Positions 1 to 12,600 of a stretch of 64,000 nucleotides of DNA are shown piece by piece (positions within the stretch are counted from its first letter, which is position 1; each line of letters starts with the position of its first letter). Position numbers and translations under genes: made by a program. The DNA comes from a virus: IMG/VR virus record IMGVR_UViG_3300028920_002938, positions 1-64,000 of that record. One strand, given 5' to 3'. Below the pieces are notes generated by a model. That model saw only the letters and a list, made by a program, of their open reading frames with translations, searched no databases and was not told where the DNA came from.

Positions 1-183
1 CATAATATCTCTTGATTTATTATTTCTTGAATATTTTTGTGATGCATGCTGGCATACTCTAGTATGTATACTCATACTTTGTCCTATATATACTATTTCA
101 TCTCCCTTATACAAGAAATACACACTAGGAATAGTTTCTGGTCTTTTTATTCTATTTAAATCCTTTAATTTTCTATTTTCCAT
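1..183 (-). CDS. GIY-YIG nuclease-domain protein, 3' end outside window
   Basis: The first 61 codons are visible on the minus strand, beginning at the ATG at 183 and running off the left edge. Residues around 19-40 read VYFLYKGDEIVYIGQS followed by R and H, the layout of the GIY-YIG nuclease core (VYFLY is the GIY-like strand, VYIGQS the YIG strand, then the catalytic Arg region). Family members cut or nick DNA in homing endonucleases, repair and restriction. It lies just downstream of a GC-rich structured element (199-317) and of the SNase-like gene, so it may be a free-standing homing-type nuclease or a virion nuclease. The catalytic Glu and the C-terminus cannot be seen, so the subfamily is open. 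Confidence 0.75.
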   Translation of the reverse strand, partial: MENRKLKDLNRIKRPETIPSVYFLYKGDEIVYIGQSMSIHTRVCQHASQKYSRNNKSRDIM

Positions 184-198
184 TTAAACACCATTTTA

Positions 199-317
199 AG
201 CCATTCTGAGGCGTTTTACCCCCCTTACTAGTACCCTACCATTACCCAGAGGGAGTTTTGAGCTTAGAGACCCGTTTCCGTTGATCCTCAGCGATGATTT
301 CACCCTATCCTCGACCT
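199..317 (-). ncRNA. GC-rich structured element, copy 1
   Basis: A GC-rich island in AT-rich DNA between the SNase-like gene and the GIY-YIG gene. Read on the minus strand it starts GGTCGAGGA and ends CTCAGAATGGCT; the same blocks in the same order and almost the same length (119 versus 118 bases) occur at 21974-22091. The best conserved block is TAATGGTAGG followed by GTACTAGTAA, which forms a UGGUA-GGG-UACUA hairpin with one G-U pair on the minus strand. No open reading frame explains the conservation. It could be a regulatory leader, a small stable RNA or a mobile miniature element. Confidence 0.5.
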
Positions 318-379
318 ATATTTGCATATCCTCAAAAAGTACAAAAAACGCCCTTTTATCAAAATGCTTACGCAAGAAC

Positions 380-730
380 TTATGGCCAAGGAAGTCTCTT
401 ACCACCATCATACTTTCTAGCGTATCCTCTATCTATCATCATTTGATTAACGTGACTATCTAATCTATATACGTCTGCGAGATACCTACCATACTTTCCA
501 GCCTTACTAGTAACTACAATAACTTCTTTATCTAGCACTAGACCCTTGAGATAATCTCTAGCCTCTTTTGCTAGCTCCTTTTCTAACATAAGATGAGAAC
601 GTAATTCTGGTGTATCAATACCAGCTAGTCTTAATTTTTGTATAGTAAATAGATTGAATCCTAAATCTATCCTAGCTGTTATAGAATCCCCGTCATATAC
701 ATCAGTAATAACAGCATTATATTTATACAT
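380..730 (-). CDS. Staphylococcal-nuclease-like (SNase/TNase) protein
   Basis: A 116-residue protein with the SNase fold signature: a Ca-site DGDS (residues 13-16), RLAGIDTPE (34-42) holding the first catalytic Arg34 and Glu42, and GKYGRYLA (79-85) holding the second catalytic Arg82. SNase-family enzymes hydrolyse DNA and RNA with calcium to give 3'-phosphates. There is no signal peptide, so it would act in the cytoplasm or be packaged. It follows the cysteine-peptidase-like gene by 4 bases in the distal tail operon, so it may degrade host nucleic acid or enter with the virion. Length is that of the minimal SNase domain. The family call is secure; the target is inferred. Confidence 0.88.
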   Translation of the reverse strand: MYKYNAVITDVYDGDSITARIDLGFNLFTIQKLRLAGIDTPELRSHLMLEKELAKEARDYLKGLVLDKEVIVVTSKAGKYGRYLADVYRLDSHVNQMMIDRGYARKYDGGKRLPWP

Positions 731-734
731 TATA

Positions 735-1169
735 TCACATTATTATAATCCACGGTTCCCAATTTTTTGGTAGTTTGAATATACTGTCATTTTGTGGTTC
801 AACTACCCATACTTCTCTATCTTCATCAATAAAACAATTAATAGCATGACCACCATTAGGTGTACCCGACCATAGTATTCCGAATGCTAGAGAAGACCAT
901 CCGGGTATTGAGAATTGACCATGTAATCTATAACTGAAATCATCACAATCATAATACTCTGATACATATTTCTCTTTATCACTATCATCTAATGACAAGA
1001 ACCGTACTATTTCTGCTTTAGATGTAACTTGATAATCTGCATCTGACAAATAAATCACACATTCTGTACCCATCTCTGCTCTTAATATAGACATAACTTC
1101 TGTATTATCTATATTGATTAGAGGACTAGGTTTTCCTAACTTATCTTTACTAAATATATTCCAACACAT
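735..1169 (-). CDS. Transglutaminase/papain-like cysteine peptidase candidate
   Basis: A 144-residue protein counted from the ATG at 1169, which shares the TAATG overlap with the previous stop and has GGGAG upstream; an in-frame start 48 bases earlier exists but lies inside the neighbour. YDCDDFSYRL (Cys75), GGHAINCF (His108) and VVEPQND (Glu124/Asp128) form a Cys-His-acid order typical of transglutaminase-like and NlpC-like folds. Phage relatives of this fold are often tail-tip hydrolases, so a role in breaching the envelope or in protein processing is possible. No signal peptide is seen. The fold call is moderate; activity and substrate are inferred from the triad and position only. Confidence 0.5.
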   Translation of the reverse strand: MCWNIFSKDKLGKPSPLINIDNTEVMSILRAEMGTECVIYLSDADYQVTSKAEIVRFLSLDDSDKEKYVSEYYDCDDFSYRLHGQFSIPGWSSLAFGILWSGTPNGGHAINCFIDEDREVWVVEPQNDSIFKLPKNWEPWIIIM

Positions 1170-1669
1170 TATACATGACTCCCTGATTTTACTCCTTCGA
1201 TTTTTACATTCATCCATAATCTATTACCCTCTATAGGGCTAGTAGTTATGTTTTTAACATATATTATTGTAGGTTGCCTCATACTTCTTAGAGTACTGTT
1301 GACTGTACCATATGATATTGAACCAGACATTACAAATATTTTACGTGTATTTGGTACCAGTTTTATTGTATTCTCCCCAGACCAAGTCTTATCATAGTGA
1401 GTTTTAGAACCTAATACATCTAATAGTTCACCCACTGCTCCAGGTGTTGTGTTGTCTAATAGAATTTGTACGTTGTCTTTCTTTAGCCAAGTCTCTACTG
1501 TTATATTCCAATCTACCTGATCCCATCTAGAACATCTACAATCTATATGATGAGGCTCTGATAATGAAGAATAATAAATTAATAAATCTCCAGTGTATTC
1601 ATATTCTTTAGAAAAGGTAATTCCCTTTGTATCACCAAATGTATAGTTAAAATTATAGTGCTTGCTCAT
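1169..1669 (-). CDS. Distal tail protein, paralogue of the 2993-3655 C-terminal domain
   Basis: This 166-residue protein has no function I recognise. Residues ~27-58 (GDLLIYYSS, IDCRCSRWD, WNITVETW) align with GNALIYYSC, LECNIGRWD and YDITIETY in the protein of 2993-3655, and both continue with a PGAVxEL motif and an IxVKNI/VKSI then VKIEG end. So this gene is the C-terminal module alone, without the N-terminal carboxypeptidase-regulatory-like sandwich. It sits among fibre genes and is therefore most likely a receptor-binding or fibre-tip module. It overlaps its neighbours on both sides by TAATG, meaning translational coupling. Confidence 0.6.
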   Translation of the reverse strand: MSKHYNFNYTFGDTKGITFSKEYEYTGDLLIYYSSLSEPHHIDCRCSRWDQVDWNITVETWLKKDNVQILLDNTTPGAVGELLDVLGSKTHYDKTWSGENTIKLVPNTRKIFVMSGSISYGTVNSTLRSMRQPTIIYVKNITTSPIEGNRLWMNVKIEGVKSGSHV

Positions 1670-1818
1670 TAATTCACCTTTTTGTATTCTTCTAGTACTT
1701 TGTCTCTTAAGTCAGTTATTGCATTAAGTTGATCTTTAGTAAGATTAGTAATTCTTAACTGACCAAGAAGATTAAGTATAATTTCCATCTCTTCTTTTTT
1801 TAATTCTATATTAATCAC
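1669..1818 (-). CDS. Small conserved-looking charged protein
   Basis: A 49-residue helical, charged protein (INIELKKEEMEIILNLL, then LTKDQLNAITDLRDKVLEEY). The start is uncertain: the GTG at 1818 sits in a Shine-Dalgarno-like AAAGGGGTGAT and the first ATG is ten codons further in. The stop forms a TAATG overlap with the following tail gene, which supports real coupled translation. No domain is recognised. It may be a chaperone or spacer for the neighbouring fibre proteins. Confidence 0.5.
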   Translation of the reverse strand: MINIELKKEEMEIILNLLGQLRITNLTKDQLNAITDLRDKVLEEYKKVN

Positions 1819-1848
1819 CCCTTTAGATTCATCAAAAACATAATAAAA

Positions 1849-2958
1849 TTAAGACACTACAGCAAGCTTACGAGTATTACCAGAAGCATCTTTAATAGTT
1901 ATATAACCTGTGACACTTTCACCACCAAGTGCTGTATGACTTCCAAATTTAACCACACCACTACCATTAGGATTAAGGTAAATATTTTTATCACTATATG
2001 TACCAATAATTGAATCTGTATCTTCTTGGAAATACATAAAATTAGTATTATTTTCATCAAGTATAAAATATCGACCACTAGCTACACGAAGTTCAATATC
2101 ACCAACATCAAATAATACAAAATTTGGATATGTATCTGTATCATTAACCTGTAGTTTCATATTACGGTCAGTAGCACCACCTTCAATAACGCAAGAAGTT
2201 CCATCATCAGTAAATTTAAAAGTACCAGTACCCCCTTCACTAAATTGTATATAGCCAGAAGACGTATTTAGTTGTACTCTATCGTTATCAGCATCAAGAA
2301 AGATATATGGATTATTTGCAGAACTGTTAGCATAAATATAAAGATCATCTCCAGCATCACTACCACCATATATACGGCTATTATCACTATTTAAATCAAA
2401 TTTAAACAGTTGTGAACCTTGTCTATTAAAGATTATATCAGAATATGTATCAATAGTTATACCAGCTCCGTCAGACAACAACATATACGGATATGTATCA
2501 GTTGTATTAACACGCAGTCTTAAATTTTTTGTAGCAATAGTGCCATCACCACCAGCTAATGTAGTAGTTGTACCATCACAATAAAATCTAAAAAATGATG
2601 TACCATCATAATATCCCCCAAAATATCCATCAGTCTCTAATCTAAAAGTCACTCTAGAATTATCAAGCATTCGTAATTGTGGATAATTCGTACTATTAGC
2701 AGTAAGATACAAATCACCACCAGCGCCACCGCCAGTAATAATACTATTGTCATCTGAAAGTTCGAAAGTGAACATTGTAGTGCCATCATCTTTCATTACA
2801 ACCTCACTACTAGCATCTAGTGTTATGTCATCTGGGGCATCCATATTATACCAATCAGAACCAGTGTTGTTATGTCTAATTTCTGGAACCATTGTATTCC
2901 AATTAGAGTAAGACACATTATTTCCGCTAGCCATTGTGTCATACCAATTTGTTGCCAT
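1849..2958 (-). CDS. Repetitive beta-rich tail fibre
   Basis: A 369-residue protein made of about four degenerate ~70-residue repeats, each with F.F...DNSIITGG, GDLYLxANST and YPxLxL segments (for example residues ~65-100, 190-230, 245-285). This is typical of trimeric beta-helical tail fibres. The C-terminus GYITIKDASGNTRKLAVVS closely resembles the terminal tag of many phage and archaeal-virus fibres. It probably binds the host surface at the distal tail. GGAGG is placed upstream of the ATG, and the recurrent AT-rich late motif lies at 2972-2994. Composition is rich in Asn, Thr, Gly and Asp. Confidence 0.75.
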   Translation of the reverse strand: MATNWYDTMASGNNVSYSNWNTMVPEIRHNNTGSDWYNMDAPDDITLDASSEVVMKDDGTTMFTFELSDDNSIITGGGAGGDLYLTANSTNYPQLRMLDNSRVTFRLETDGYFGGYYDGTSFFRFYCDGTTTTLAGGDGTIATKNLRLRVNTTDTYPYMLLSDGAGITIDTYSDIIFNRQGSQLFKFDLNSDNSRIYGGSDAGDDLYIYANSSANNPYIFLDADNDRVQLNTSSGYIQFSEGGTGTFKFTDDGTSCVIEGGATDRNMKLQVNDTDTYPNFVLFDVGDIELRVASGRYFILDENNTNFMYFQEDTDSIIGTYSDKNIYLNPNGSGVVKFGSHTALGGESVTGYITIKDASGNTRKLAVVS

Positions 2959-2971
2959 TCTATTCTACCTC

Positions 2972-2994
2972 CATTATAAATAAAAACATACATT
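2972..2994 (-). promoter_or_regulatory. Recurrent late AT-rich motif (copy a)
   Basis: On the minus strand this reads AATGTATGTTTTTATTTATA. It starts at the stop of the preceding gene and lies just upstream of the fibre gene. The same motif precedes at least twelve other structural genes, so it is a candidate virus-specific late promoter. Confidence 0.5.
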
Positions 2995-3655
2995 ATAGTG
3001 GGCTTAATATCTTACCCTCTATTTTTACAGCAAAGAAATTCTTAGTGAGAAATGTGTCACTAATAGATTTGACTGCTACAATTCTCCTTTCTCTTATACT
3101 AGATATATTATATCCCCCTTTTGGTGATATTATAATACTATTAGCAGAACAATATGTAGAGTCAATAAATGTAGGCTTACCTAATACCTTATATAACTCT
3201 CTTACAGCTCCAGGTCTTAGATTTCTGTAGAGAGTATCTCTAACACCAGATACCATATATGTCTCTATTGTTATATCGTAGTTGTTTTCATCCCACCTAC
3301 CTATATTACACTCAAGATGATAGTTAGGATATTGGTTGCAGGAATAATAGATTAGAGCATTACCTGAATATCTATATGATGACTTTAGATTAAAGTTAAG
3401 ACTCTTGCCTGGGTCTACAATATCAAATGTAAATGTTGTTGATAGTTTTTGTGAACCAACACTATTCTTTATTTTAGCCTTTGCGGTACATCCTGAATCT
3501 ACAACATCTTGTATATTGATATAATACTTACCATCACTATCACTATATCCAGTGACAGAACCATCATATGTAATTGTTATTGTAGCATTAGCAGTGGGAT
3601 TACCACTCTTATCATAAACATATCCATATAAGGCATATGGAAATGAAAGTGCCAT
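2993..3655 (-). CDS. Tail adhesin: regulatory-like Ig sandwich plus shared C-terminal module
   Basis: A 220-residue protein. Residues ~1-95 (YALYGYVYDKSGNPTANA, YYINIQDVV, FDIVDPGKSLNF) resemble the carboxypeptidase regulatory-like / Cna-B beta-sandwich; a closely related domain starts the I-D-x-L-I repeat protein of 24568-27816 (YVVYGLVEKEGSPL, YYAIDIQNSADNG, LDISGPAEEINF). Residues ~96-220 match the whole protein of 1169-1669. So tail genes here share exchangeable modules. Probable role: fibre or fibre adaptor. It overlaps the preceding giant gene at the stop/start junction (3655). Confidence 0.6.
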   Translation of the reverse strand: MALSFPYALYGYVYDKSGNPTANATITITYDGSVTGYSDSDGKYYINIQDVVDSGCTAKAKIKNSVGSQKLSTTFTFDIVDPGKSLNFNLKSSYRYSGNALIYYSCNQYPNYHLECNIGRWDENNYDITIETYMVSGVRDTLYRNLRPGAVRELYKVLGKPTFIDSTYCSANSIIISPKGGYNISSIRERRIVAVKSISDTFLTKNFFAVKIEGKILSPL

Positions 3656-6600
3656 TACTTACCACCTATATTTAATGTTTCTGCATCACTTACTGCAACC
3701 ATTATAACATCATCCTCATATACATCAATACTTGGCTCGTAAAATCCTACAATATATATATTCCAAACATAATTAGTTTCGTTCCAGTAGTATATGGCTT
3801 CTCCACTATCTAATGTTGTAGATATATGAGTATCAGCTATATCTTTAAGTGTTGTTGCTGCATTGTCAGTCCATCCAACATAATTCTTACCAGCAGTAGA
3901 TGTAGTTAAACTAACTGACCTAGAATTAGAGTAGGACATATCTGCATTACCAACCATATCTATCTGTGTATCACCACCAGATTCAGTTAGATATATCTTA
4001 ACTATGTCGTATGTATGTATGTCAAAGTTGTCTCCAGAGTCATTATATGGATGATATTCATACCACCATCCATTCACATACCAATCATTGTTGTAATTTC
4101 CACTCTTATTCCATATAGATATATACTCTCCACTATTAAATGTTATACCAGAAGAATTATCTATAATGTCAGCACAATCCACCGCAGTAGTATTATCACC
4201 CAACCACACAAAGTATTCTAGTCCGTTTGTCCTAATAGTAGTATTGTATGTTTCAGGAGGTGATGGGGGCTGGTACTCATGGATACCTATATCAGTTGTG
4301 CCGACTCTACTGTTACCCCAGAAATCTGTAGATGGTGCATTTACATCAGTACCGTTATTGATGCATGGAGAAGTGGCAGTAATGTTAAAGTTACCATTAT
4401 CTGAATTAACAAATTGTGGGTTGCCGTATACAGCTTCTTCTCCAAAGTTCCAATCAGTAAGGTTAGTATAAGTAGTTTCATCCCAACGGTTTTTATATGT
4501 ACCAGAGGCACGATAATAACAATTATTACCTATATTAAGGTCTGTTGGTAATAAAAAGTGTCCACCAATAAAATTACTACTACCGTCGTATTTGGTTAAA
4601 AATATGTTATTGTAGATATAAAACTCATCAATTGTCGTACCATTTATCTGATCTTGGCTATAATGACCTATTTGAATGAGATTATAATTATTATTACTCC
4701 CAAGATGAACAACGTTATTATAAATATAGATATGATGGAATAAATCACCAGAGAAACCAGTGTTAGATATTCCAAGTGGTTCTGGATATGTGAGACTTGT
4801 AACGTCGTCTGGTTTTGTAAGGTTAATTATGTTGTTATAAATATATATGTATTCATAATGACCAGTAGTTTCAGTATTCAAAGAAATTCCAGATGCATTA
4901 CCATATATAATATTATTAAAAATACTAATATTATGAGATACGCCACGAGCGTCAAGCATTATTGCCGGTCCACCATAATAATCTCCACCTACTTGCTTTT
5001 GTAAAATACCTGTACCTGTATTGTTAATTGTATTATAACAACAATAACCGCCATTACACCCACCTTTCATATCAATATTTTCAGCGCGGTTATTAATTAA
5101 TGTATTATTATTGATACTAAAATCAGTAACATTCTCAAAGCTTACTGTCTCCTGAGTGCTTTTAACCGCGCCAGTCCAATTATTGAAATTATCATAAAGA
5201 TAATTCCATTCAAATGTGATATTGTTATTCCCGTTTTTACTTTTTATAGCATGTCCTGAACTATTTGAAATAGTGCAATTATCAACACGTATATTATTTA
5301 CAGGGTCTTCACCTGCTAATACGCCAAGTGATATTCCGCCACTAGCACTATGATTAATTGTAAGACCAGTAATTCGAATATAATTACTTTCGTGAATTTG
5401 AAATACAGCATTAATACCATTGCTATATTGTGTAGGACAATTAGTTCCATCAACTATTACGACATCGTTTAAGTAATTTTGTATTGTTAGCCAATCGGAT
5501 GACGCATCTTTACTTGTAATATCTATATGTCCACTCCACGGTGTATATGTTCCAGCCATGATATGAATTGTATCTCCATTCGTACTCTCATTTACGGCTT
5601 TCCAAATTGTTTTAAAGGGATATATTAAACTTCCGTTATAATTATTATCGTCGCCAGATGTTGTATTAACGTAATAATCTGGACCTGAATATGGTCCACA
5701 TGATATATCGTATTCGTGTATTCCGATATCTGTGATACCGATTCTACTGTTCCCCCAGAAGTCTAATAACGGTGCGTCTACATTGCTACCATTGTTGATG
5801 GCAGGTGAATTAACTGTTATGTTAAAATCGCCACCGTCTGGGTCAACAAACGCAGGGGAAGCATTGATTTCATCTGTTCCCCAATACCTAGAGTCCGACA
5901 CGTTGAAAAGGTTATGGTCTACATTGTGGTATTGTAGCAATAATTTATCAGATTTATCTGGGATATAAATACCATATGAAGCACCAGCAGAGTTATTATC
6001 CATAATGTTGTTTCTTATAGTTAAATTTACAAAGCTACTATTTACGTCAGTAATAAAAATTCCTACGCTAATGTTATACATAACATTGTTCCAAAAACCA
6101 CAATTTGTTTTAAGATGTGACCCTGGTTCACTTGTATGATTATTTACATGAAATGCGTCGCTATCTCCTGATCCGTTGTAAATATTATTATAGAACGATA
6201 TATTGTCTAATGTTCCGCCCTGTTCAGTCCCCATTGTATATCCTGTTGTATTGCCCCAAACAATATTATTGTATATCGAAATATTACTGGCATCATCGTC
6301 AAAGGCGTCAACGTATATACCGCCATTACCTAAGTTGCCACCTACAATTGTGACATTAACTCTATTATTATAGATAAAACCATCGCGAGCAGTGTTTTTA
6401 GCATCTATATTAAGTTTATAATTGTGATAAAGGTAATTATCCCTAACCCAAAACCGTGTTACATTTGATATGGTTATAACCTCATTTGGAGCTGGATTAT
6501 GTGCAGGATTCCAACTGTTCTGACAATTGTATAGAGTGTTATTCTCAACTATAATGTCTTCTATATATCCATATGCTGGATTTCCCGGATAAAAATATAT

Positions 6601-9600
6601 TCCTGAATCACTACAATTATAGAATGTACAGTTATCAACAGTTATGTTATGTGTTCCTGGTCCTAATGAACCATCAGCTCTAAAACCATTACAACTCGAA
6701 TTAGCAAATGTCAATCCAGTAATGCGAATATATGATTCATTAATTAACCATATCAATCCATCTGTTGCATCATTATCGCCACTACCATCAATGGTTACAT
6801 CATCATTTTCATAATTAGTATAAGTAATCCAATTATCAGACGTTCCACTATTAGCAGTTACTCCCCATGCAGATACATATTCTTGATAATTTCCTTTCAT
6901 TATATATAAAGTATCTCCAGCGTCTATTAAGTCCATACCATGAGTGATTGTTAACCAAGGACTTATAAGACTTCCATTATTAGTATCTAATCCTGATGTT
7001 GCGTTTACATAATAATTAGGTCCTGCATATGAATCATCTTGTGTTTCAAAATGATAAGTTTCGTTGCACCAATCTTCTTCATCTGTTAAATTTACTGACC
7101 AATAATATGTTGTGCCGTAATCTGAAAAGTTACTGTTTGTTTGATATATAACACCACCGTCTGATAATGATGAATTCTCAGTACCAAATTGAACCCAAGT
7201 ACCACTACTATTACTATACCATTTAGCACTCATAGTATCATCGTCTTCGTCATTAACTGTTACATTTAATGTAGGAGTTGTCGCTATATTAGCAGATGCG
7301 TTAGTTGGACTTTCACCCTGTATCGTTGGTGCATTGTTTATTGGCGATTCTTCAGTTGTAAAGTTATATTCTGTATTAAGCCAATTAACGTCGTCACTGC
7401 AATTAATCCACCAAGTGTATTCAGTATCATAAGACAATCCACTAACAGTACATGTTTTTGTTCCTTCAGTTTCTCCCCATCCTTCATCACTACCGATATC
7501 TGGACTAGTCTCGATATACCAATAAACTAAATCATTATCTGGTTCATCTATATCAACGCTTAAAGTTGTAGTAGAAATAGAAACATCTTCTGTGTCGTCA
7601 CTTGGTGATTCGCTACTTAATGAACACTTGCCACCTATCTTTGGAATATATACGCCTGTAGCTAACCTTCTTTCGCTATAATGACAAGTATCTGTCCTAA
7701 CAGGATAATCTATTGGTGCATATGCAAACGTATCGTAACATGAAAAATTACCTACTGTAGAACTCATTCCACAAACTTCATTAAGCCCGTCATTATCTAC
7801 ATCTTGGACGACAAAATATACACCATAGCCTTCAGTAATTTCTCCAACATTTGTATAATTGGCGTCGTATATATCATAAGCACCATCTTCCCATACAGAC
7901 CCTGAAAGTATATCTAACGAACTATCATTTATTATGTTTACAAAATCTGGCGGTTCACTCATGCGTTCAAGAGTACCCTCACTTTGCCAATCAGTCCAAT
8001 CCCAGATTTCTCCATCTTCAGTAGCACCATAATATCCATCTGCAATTTCAACATGACCATCTTCGTCAACGTCGTAAACTGCGAGAGTATGATGAACAGA
8101 TAAACCAAGAGTTGAGTCGCATTTACCTGCTATTTGTGACCCATTAGCCCAAAAAGAATATATTCCACCATTGGTATTTGAATTAGAAGCTATCAATACT
8201 TCTAAATCTTCGTCGCCTGTTAAATTAATTAAAGCTGCACAGTGGGATTCGGAACCAAAACTTGCAGTCGTCCATAAGTTCTCTAAATCTTCATTATAAC
8301 ATATACTGTCACCACTGTCACTCATAACTATCTCAAATTCTCCGTCTCTATCCAAATCAGCTATTGACACACCACCATAGCATGTGTAGCTCGTGTTAGT
8401 ACTAGTGGCAACTAGCGCACCTGTCGTACCATTAAGTTTACTTGTCGCTGCGCTACCGCCAAATGCAGTGTTGTCAGAAACCCAAACATATGGATAATTA
8501 TTGTCGTCAGTATCGGCAATAGCTACGTATCCCCAACCAGAATCGGTAGCGACATCCCAAAAGATAGAACCATCTTCTGCATTACGTGCTACAGACCTAT
8601 AACCTGCTGCATGAACAAGTTCATAATCGCCATCGTTATCTAAATCATCGCAAGCAAGTGGTATATGCCAATCAACTAAATAACTGGCAGACATAAACTT
8701 TTGCCATATTATTTCACCTGTTGAACCATTAAGACAAAAGATAGTAGCATTATCAAAATCTGGGTCATCAGTCCCAGCGTGAAATATTTCATATATTCCA
8801 TCGTCGTCGATGTCTACTGCAATTGGTTCGGCTGTTGGAGCATAGTTACGCACTCCAGTCATAATACCTGATGTTCTCCATTTAAGTTTTCCCCACTTAT
8901 CAGTCATTGTAAAATGATAAGTCTCATTCTTCCATGTTCCTGCACCGTCTGTAACGTTAGCACTCCACCAATACTTTGTATCTTTATCAGAAAAATTAGA
9001 ATTAAATCCGCTTATGTTAGTATTATTAGCAACAGAACTTTCAGAATCAAATTGTACCCAAGAACCAGTAGAGTTAGACCACCATGTTATGTCCATAGCA
9101 TCTCCAGTAGAATGTTCTATATTAACGTATAATCTTGGAATCGGACCAATGTCACTAGAATCGTTTGTTGGTGCTTCATTAGATAATGTAATTTCTGGCA
9201 CACTTGTGTTAAAAGTATAAACAAAATTCTTCCAGTTTACATTATCAGAAACATTAACGTACCATGTATATTCAGTATCAATTGCTAAATCACTTACAGA
9301 ACACGAAATAGTTCCTTCTGCATCGCCCTCACCACTATCTGAACCTATATCAGGACTTGTCTCTATTGACCAATATATTGGGTCATCATCTGGTTCATCA
9401 ACTGATACACTTAAAGTAGATGTTGCAGTAGATACGTCACTAGCTCCGTCACTTGGTGATTCACTTGACAATACACATTTTCCACCAATCTTTGGTATGT
9501 ATATGCCAGCAGCTTGTCGTCTTTCACTATAGTATGTAGTATCTGTTCTAACTTGAGGACTATTAACTTCTGTTAAAAGGTCATAGCATGAAAAATTATG

Positions 9601-12600
9601 ATAATTAGTAGCAGATTTTCCACCGCCAAAAATACAAAGCTCATTAAGTCCATCATCGTCAACATCTTGTACGATGAAATAAGGACCATAACACCAATTA
9701 ATTTCAGGATTAGAACCTATTTCATCCACATTATCATAGCTTGAATCATAAATATCCATATATGCATCAACCCAAGAACCACCTGAAAGTATTTCAAGGT
9801 CGCTATCACCAATAACGTTCACAAAATCTGGAGGTTCACTACCCTTTTCAAGAATTGTATCATTATCCCAATCGTCTACGTCAAATACGTAAACTGTATC
9901 TGGATATGATGGTGGGTCTAATTTTCCAATTACGACTTCAATACTTCCATCTTTATCTATATCATAAGCAGCTGGTTGACAATGACATGTATCAGCTGCC
10001 CATATGCTACTATCTCCTTTCCAAAGAGTTCCGTTGGCATAATAAATATACATACCATCAGGACCCACGTCAGCTCCATTTTGATTTAGCATGATAACTT
10101 CAAGGTCGGCGTCACCAGTACAATTAATTAGTACAGCGCAATGACTTTCAGAACTAAACGATGCTGTAGTCCAAAGGTTTTCCAAATCTTCATTGTAGCA
10201 GATGCTATCGCCACTATCGCTCATTACTATTTCAAATTCACCATCTCTATCAAGGTCTGCGATAGATACACCGCCATAACAAGTATAAGATGTATTTGTA
10301 CTAATAGCAACTAATGCTCCTGTAGTGCCATTGAGTTTTCTAGTTGCGGCAGAACCCTCAAAACCAGTATTACTAGAAACATATACATAAGGCCATCCAT
10401 TATCATCTGTATCTGCTATAGCGGGGGTTCCCCAGCCACTATCTTGCGCAACTTCCCATAAAATAGTGCCATTCATACCATGTCTAGCAGTTGTAGTAGT
10501 TCCCGAAGCATGAACAAGTTCCTTGACACCATCATTATTAATATCGCCTATAGCCATAGGAATATGATACCCAGTAAGAGTTGTAATGTTTTTTTGCCAG
10601 TTTAATTCGCCTGTTGAACCATTGAAACAAACTATACCACTCTTCCAACTTCCATCATAAGTCCGATGTCCATGAAAAATTTCGTATATACCATCCCCAT
10701 TTATATCATCAGCAACAGGATTAGTATAGCTCGATGGTGTACCTATATTAGGGTCATAATTAATATTTCTCCATTTAAGTTGCCAATCATCTGTTTGACT
10801 AGTGAAATGATATGTCGTATTAGTCCAATTACCTATACCATCAGTTGCATTAACACTCCAATAGTAAGTTGTATCTTTACTAGAGAAATTTGAATTAAAA
10901 GTGGTTATATTTGTATTGTTAGATACACTAGAAGCAGAATCAAATTGTGCCCAAGAACCTGATGAATTGCTCCACCATTCAACATCCATCGACACATCAT
11001 TATTATTTGAAACAATTACATAAAGATATGGAATTAGTCCTACATCTGTAGTTTCATTTACAGGAGACTCGCCAGACTGTGAAATAATTGTTTGTGAAGG
11101 TGTTTCAGTAGTAAAATGAAACGTCTCATTATTCCAATATTCGCCATCTGTAACATTCATTGACCAATAGTATGTTTCTGAAAAATCACTAAAATTAGAA
11201 TTTAATTGACTTATATTAGTATTATTTACGACACTTGTATTTGTACCAAACAATGCCCATGAACCTTCACTATTGCTATACCATGTAACGGTCAAATAAT
11301 CGCCATCTGGGTCAGAAACAATCCCAGCAACTAAGGAGTTAACAGCAATATCAGTAGAACTATTTGTTGGAGATTCGCCAGAAATTGCATTTGGCGCACT
11401 ATTTATCATTGGTTCTTCCATTCCAATTGTTAAGAAACCCTCCTCTTGATTTTGGTTGCTAAAAGTAGCATTAATCCATGCTGGGTCTAAAGTGCCATTC
11501 ATTATTACAACTTCATCTACAGTTCCATTAAAATCATAATCACTAGTTGTATCTTTTGTCCATGTTGTTGAACAACCAATACCCCACGGATACGCTGAAA
11601 AATTAAGATTATCATTCGACGCAGCACTTGTATCATCAACTAAATAAGTAGTGTCATTTCCAATAGTTATAATTTCGCCTCGATTTGCCACCATAGCACA
11701 GAAATACCAAAAATGCGCTGTGGCGCCTGTGGTATGGCAAAAGTTGTCATAAACAACATCGTCTAGTTTTAATCTAGTTAGTAAAGACCCATTATTAGCT
11801 GTACCACAGCGTATACCATCATTCGCATAATATCTAGAAATAATACCTCGATTTGTAAGAAATCCGTCATTAATATCTGGGTCCCCAATTTCCCAATATG
11901 CATCTGACCTAACCCAACAATATATCGTTATTGGTTGGTCTTCATTTATCGCATCTAAAACTAAAGCGTCATCTACGTTTGAGAAGTTACAGGCATATCC
12001 TACTTTGCCTTCACTCCTATATGGGTCTCCTGCATAATTAGTTGTAGCAGATGCGTCATTATTATTAGAAGTAGAGTCTGTATAATGGTCGGCATCGGCA
12101 CTATATTCTTCTTCTAAATGCTGTACCATGCGAAAATTACTATTCCATGTATTTTCAATATCCCACTGATTTCCTATAGAATCATTACCATAGTACATAT
12201 TAAAGTGGGTATCTGTATCATCAGAAATACTTGTAACATTTACCCATGCCCAAAGTGTGCCATTCGTACTATCATAATACTCTATTTCATGATTGAATTT
12301 AGTAACATTATACGTATCAACAAATATTATATCCCCACCATCAGATTGTGCATGTGATTGTAAACCAGAATCATTATCCATATATACTAATAATGGAAAG
12401 TTTGTCAATTCACTATCAATTTGACTACTATCAATCGTTATATCTCTTCTATAATCAAAATCACTACTATACCATCCAGCGTCGCTAACTTCGTATGTGC
12501 AATACATACAATATCTATAACCACTAGATGATTCACCAGTTAATGGGTCATCCCAGTCACCGTAATAATCATATTTGTAAAAACTCCATCCCGTATATTG